5,760 nt of DNA from Bacteroidaceae bacterium (lineage in GTDB: Bacteria > Bacteroidota > Bacteroidia > Bacteroidales > Bacteroidaceae), in contig JAUUPT010000129.1 in assembly GCA_030843315.1 (NCBI GenBank), positions 1 through 5,760 of the forward strand, in the 5' to 3' direction. The translations under genes were made by a program, and so were the position numbers. Positions within the stretch are counted from its first letter, which is position 1. Each line of letters starts with the position of its first letter. This document shows positions 5,466 to 5,760 of this stretch, piece after piece. Below the pieces are notes generated by a model, which was not told where the DNA came from, ran no database searches, and was given only the letters and a program-made list of their open reading frames with translations.

Positions 5466-5760
5466 TCTTTCTTTAAAAATATTTTCATCCGGCATTCGGC
5501 CACCATTCCCTCCGTAGTGCTTACGCTGGCTGCTACTAAGGTAATGTCGAATACTTCCTGAATAACCGTAATCTCAGTAGACAATTCCTGCCCGGTTTCC
5601 GGTAGGCGATGAATGCTCAGCTTATCTACGGAACCGATGAAACCTAACGGTACGGCTTGATTCTTCAGCCGGTAGATATATCCGATTCGTGCAGCCGCAG
5701 ACTGGGCTATATGCTCAATGATACCGGCTTCTTGCAATCTCCCGTCCCGGCAGAATATAT
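5462..5760 (-). CDS. Hotdog-fold 3-hydroxyacyl-ACP dehydratase, C-terminal part (5' end outside window)
   Basis: The frame is open to the window edge and encodes at least 98 C-terminal residues. The segment reading FCRDGRLQEAGIIEHIAQSA runs through a TTG codon at 5737-5735, which is an internal leucine and not a start. GIIEHIAQSAAAR matches the long central helix of FabZ-like dehydratases, where the glutamate (in IIEH) is the expected catalytic acid. GFIGSVDKLSIHRLPETGQEL fits the following strands and the characteristic P-x-x-G-x-x-L turn. The catalytic histidine would lie in the missing N-terminal half. The enzyme dehydrates 3-hydroxyacyl-ACP to enoyl-ACP. In aryl polyene pathways such proteins (ApeI/ApeP-like) act after each ketoreduction to leave conjugated double bonds, sometimes as heterodimers with a second hotdog protein. 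Its stop shares an ATGA with the thioesterase start. A stand-alone thioesterase or an inactive dehydratase partner cannot be excluded from this fragment. Confidence 0.82.
   Translation of the reverse strand, partial: IFCRDGRLQEAGIIEHIAQSAAARIGYIYRLKNQAVPLGFIGSVDKLSIHRLPETGQELSTEITVIQEVFDITLVAASVSTTEGMVAECRMKIFLKKE

Larger units (their letters stand above)
1..5760 (-). other. Operon segment: aryl polyene/flexirubin-type lipid pigment biosynthesis cluster (interior part)
   Basis: Eight genes run in one direction with junctions of ATGA (5465-5462, 1867-1864, 911-908), TAATG (3056-3052), one longer overlap (5049-5022) and gaps of 4 and 12 bases. There is no room for internal promoters except inside genes. 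Two intact KS enzymes, two dead KS-like units, one ACP, one dehydratase-like and one thioesterase hotdog protein, a LolA-like carrier and a periplasmic deacetylase together match the aryl polyene/flexirubin class and not primary fatty-acid synthesis. The class is assigned from gene content. Ketoreductase, aryl-starter ligase/lyase, acyltransferases and the MMPL-type exporter are expected outside the window. Confidence 0.75.

Noticed and set aside
5735..5737. TTG as start codon of the dehydratase gene
   Set aside because: The frame stays open to the window edge, and the residues upstream of the TTG (FCRDGR) run naturally into the conserved QEAGIIEHIAQ segment, so it is an internal leucine of a truncated gene.

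Overview
The window is one uninterrupted minus-strand operon fragment of eight genes, read from the right edge (5760) to the left edge (1). The first and last genes are cut by the window edges. No gap between genes exceeds 12 bases, and most junctions are overlapping stop/start codons. Gene content is a discrete type II fatty-acid/polyketide-like system: a hotdog-fold dehydratase (partial), a 4HBT/YbgC-type acyl thioesterase, a ketosynthase (KS) fused to a second KS-like domain, an acyl carrier protein (ACP), a second complete KS, a KS-like protein without catalytic residues (chain-length-factor type), a membrane-anchored polysaccharide-deacetylase-family enzyme, and a LolA-like periplasmic lipid/lipoprotein carrier (partial).

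This mix is the signature of aryl polyene/flexirubin-type pigment clusters, which combine several KS, ACP and hotdog-dehydratase genes with thioesterase and LolA-like genes. The moderate GC (mid-40s percent by eye), A-rich rather than strong Shine-Dalgarno sequences, and protein character fit Bacteroidota, most likely a gut Bacteroides-like genus. The genus is inferred from style and remembered gene neighbourhoods, not from a search.

Layout, in transcription order: dehydratase (5760 to 5462, 5' end outside); thioesterase (5465 to 5022, joined by ATGA); KS/KS-like fusion (5049 to 3316); ACP (3311 to 3054); KS (3054 to 1864, joined by TAATG); chain-length-factor-like protein (1867 to 908, ATGA); polysaccharide deacetylase (911 to 243, ATGA); LolA-like carrier (230 to beyond 1). 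No promoter, terminator, RNA gene, repeat, mobile element or CRISPR array was seen. The operon promoter should lie upstream of 5760 and the terminator downstream of 1.

Proposed working: the KS enzymes, one or both paired with catalytically dead KS-like partners, extend an ACP-bound chain. The dehydratase creates the double bonds, the thioesterase releases or edits acyl chains, and the LolA-like protein and membrane-anchored deacetylase act outside the cytoplasmic membrane on export or modification of the lipid product. The ketoreductase, starter-unit ligase, acyltransferases and exporter expected of such a cluster are not in the window and would have to lie outside it. The most unusual element is the single-chain fusion of an intact KS to a truncated, cysteine-less KS-like domain.
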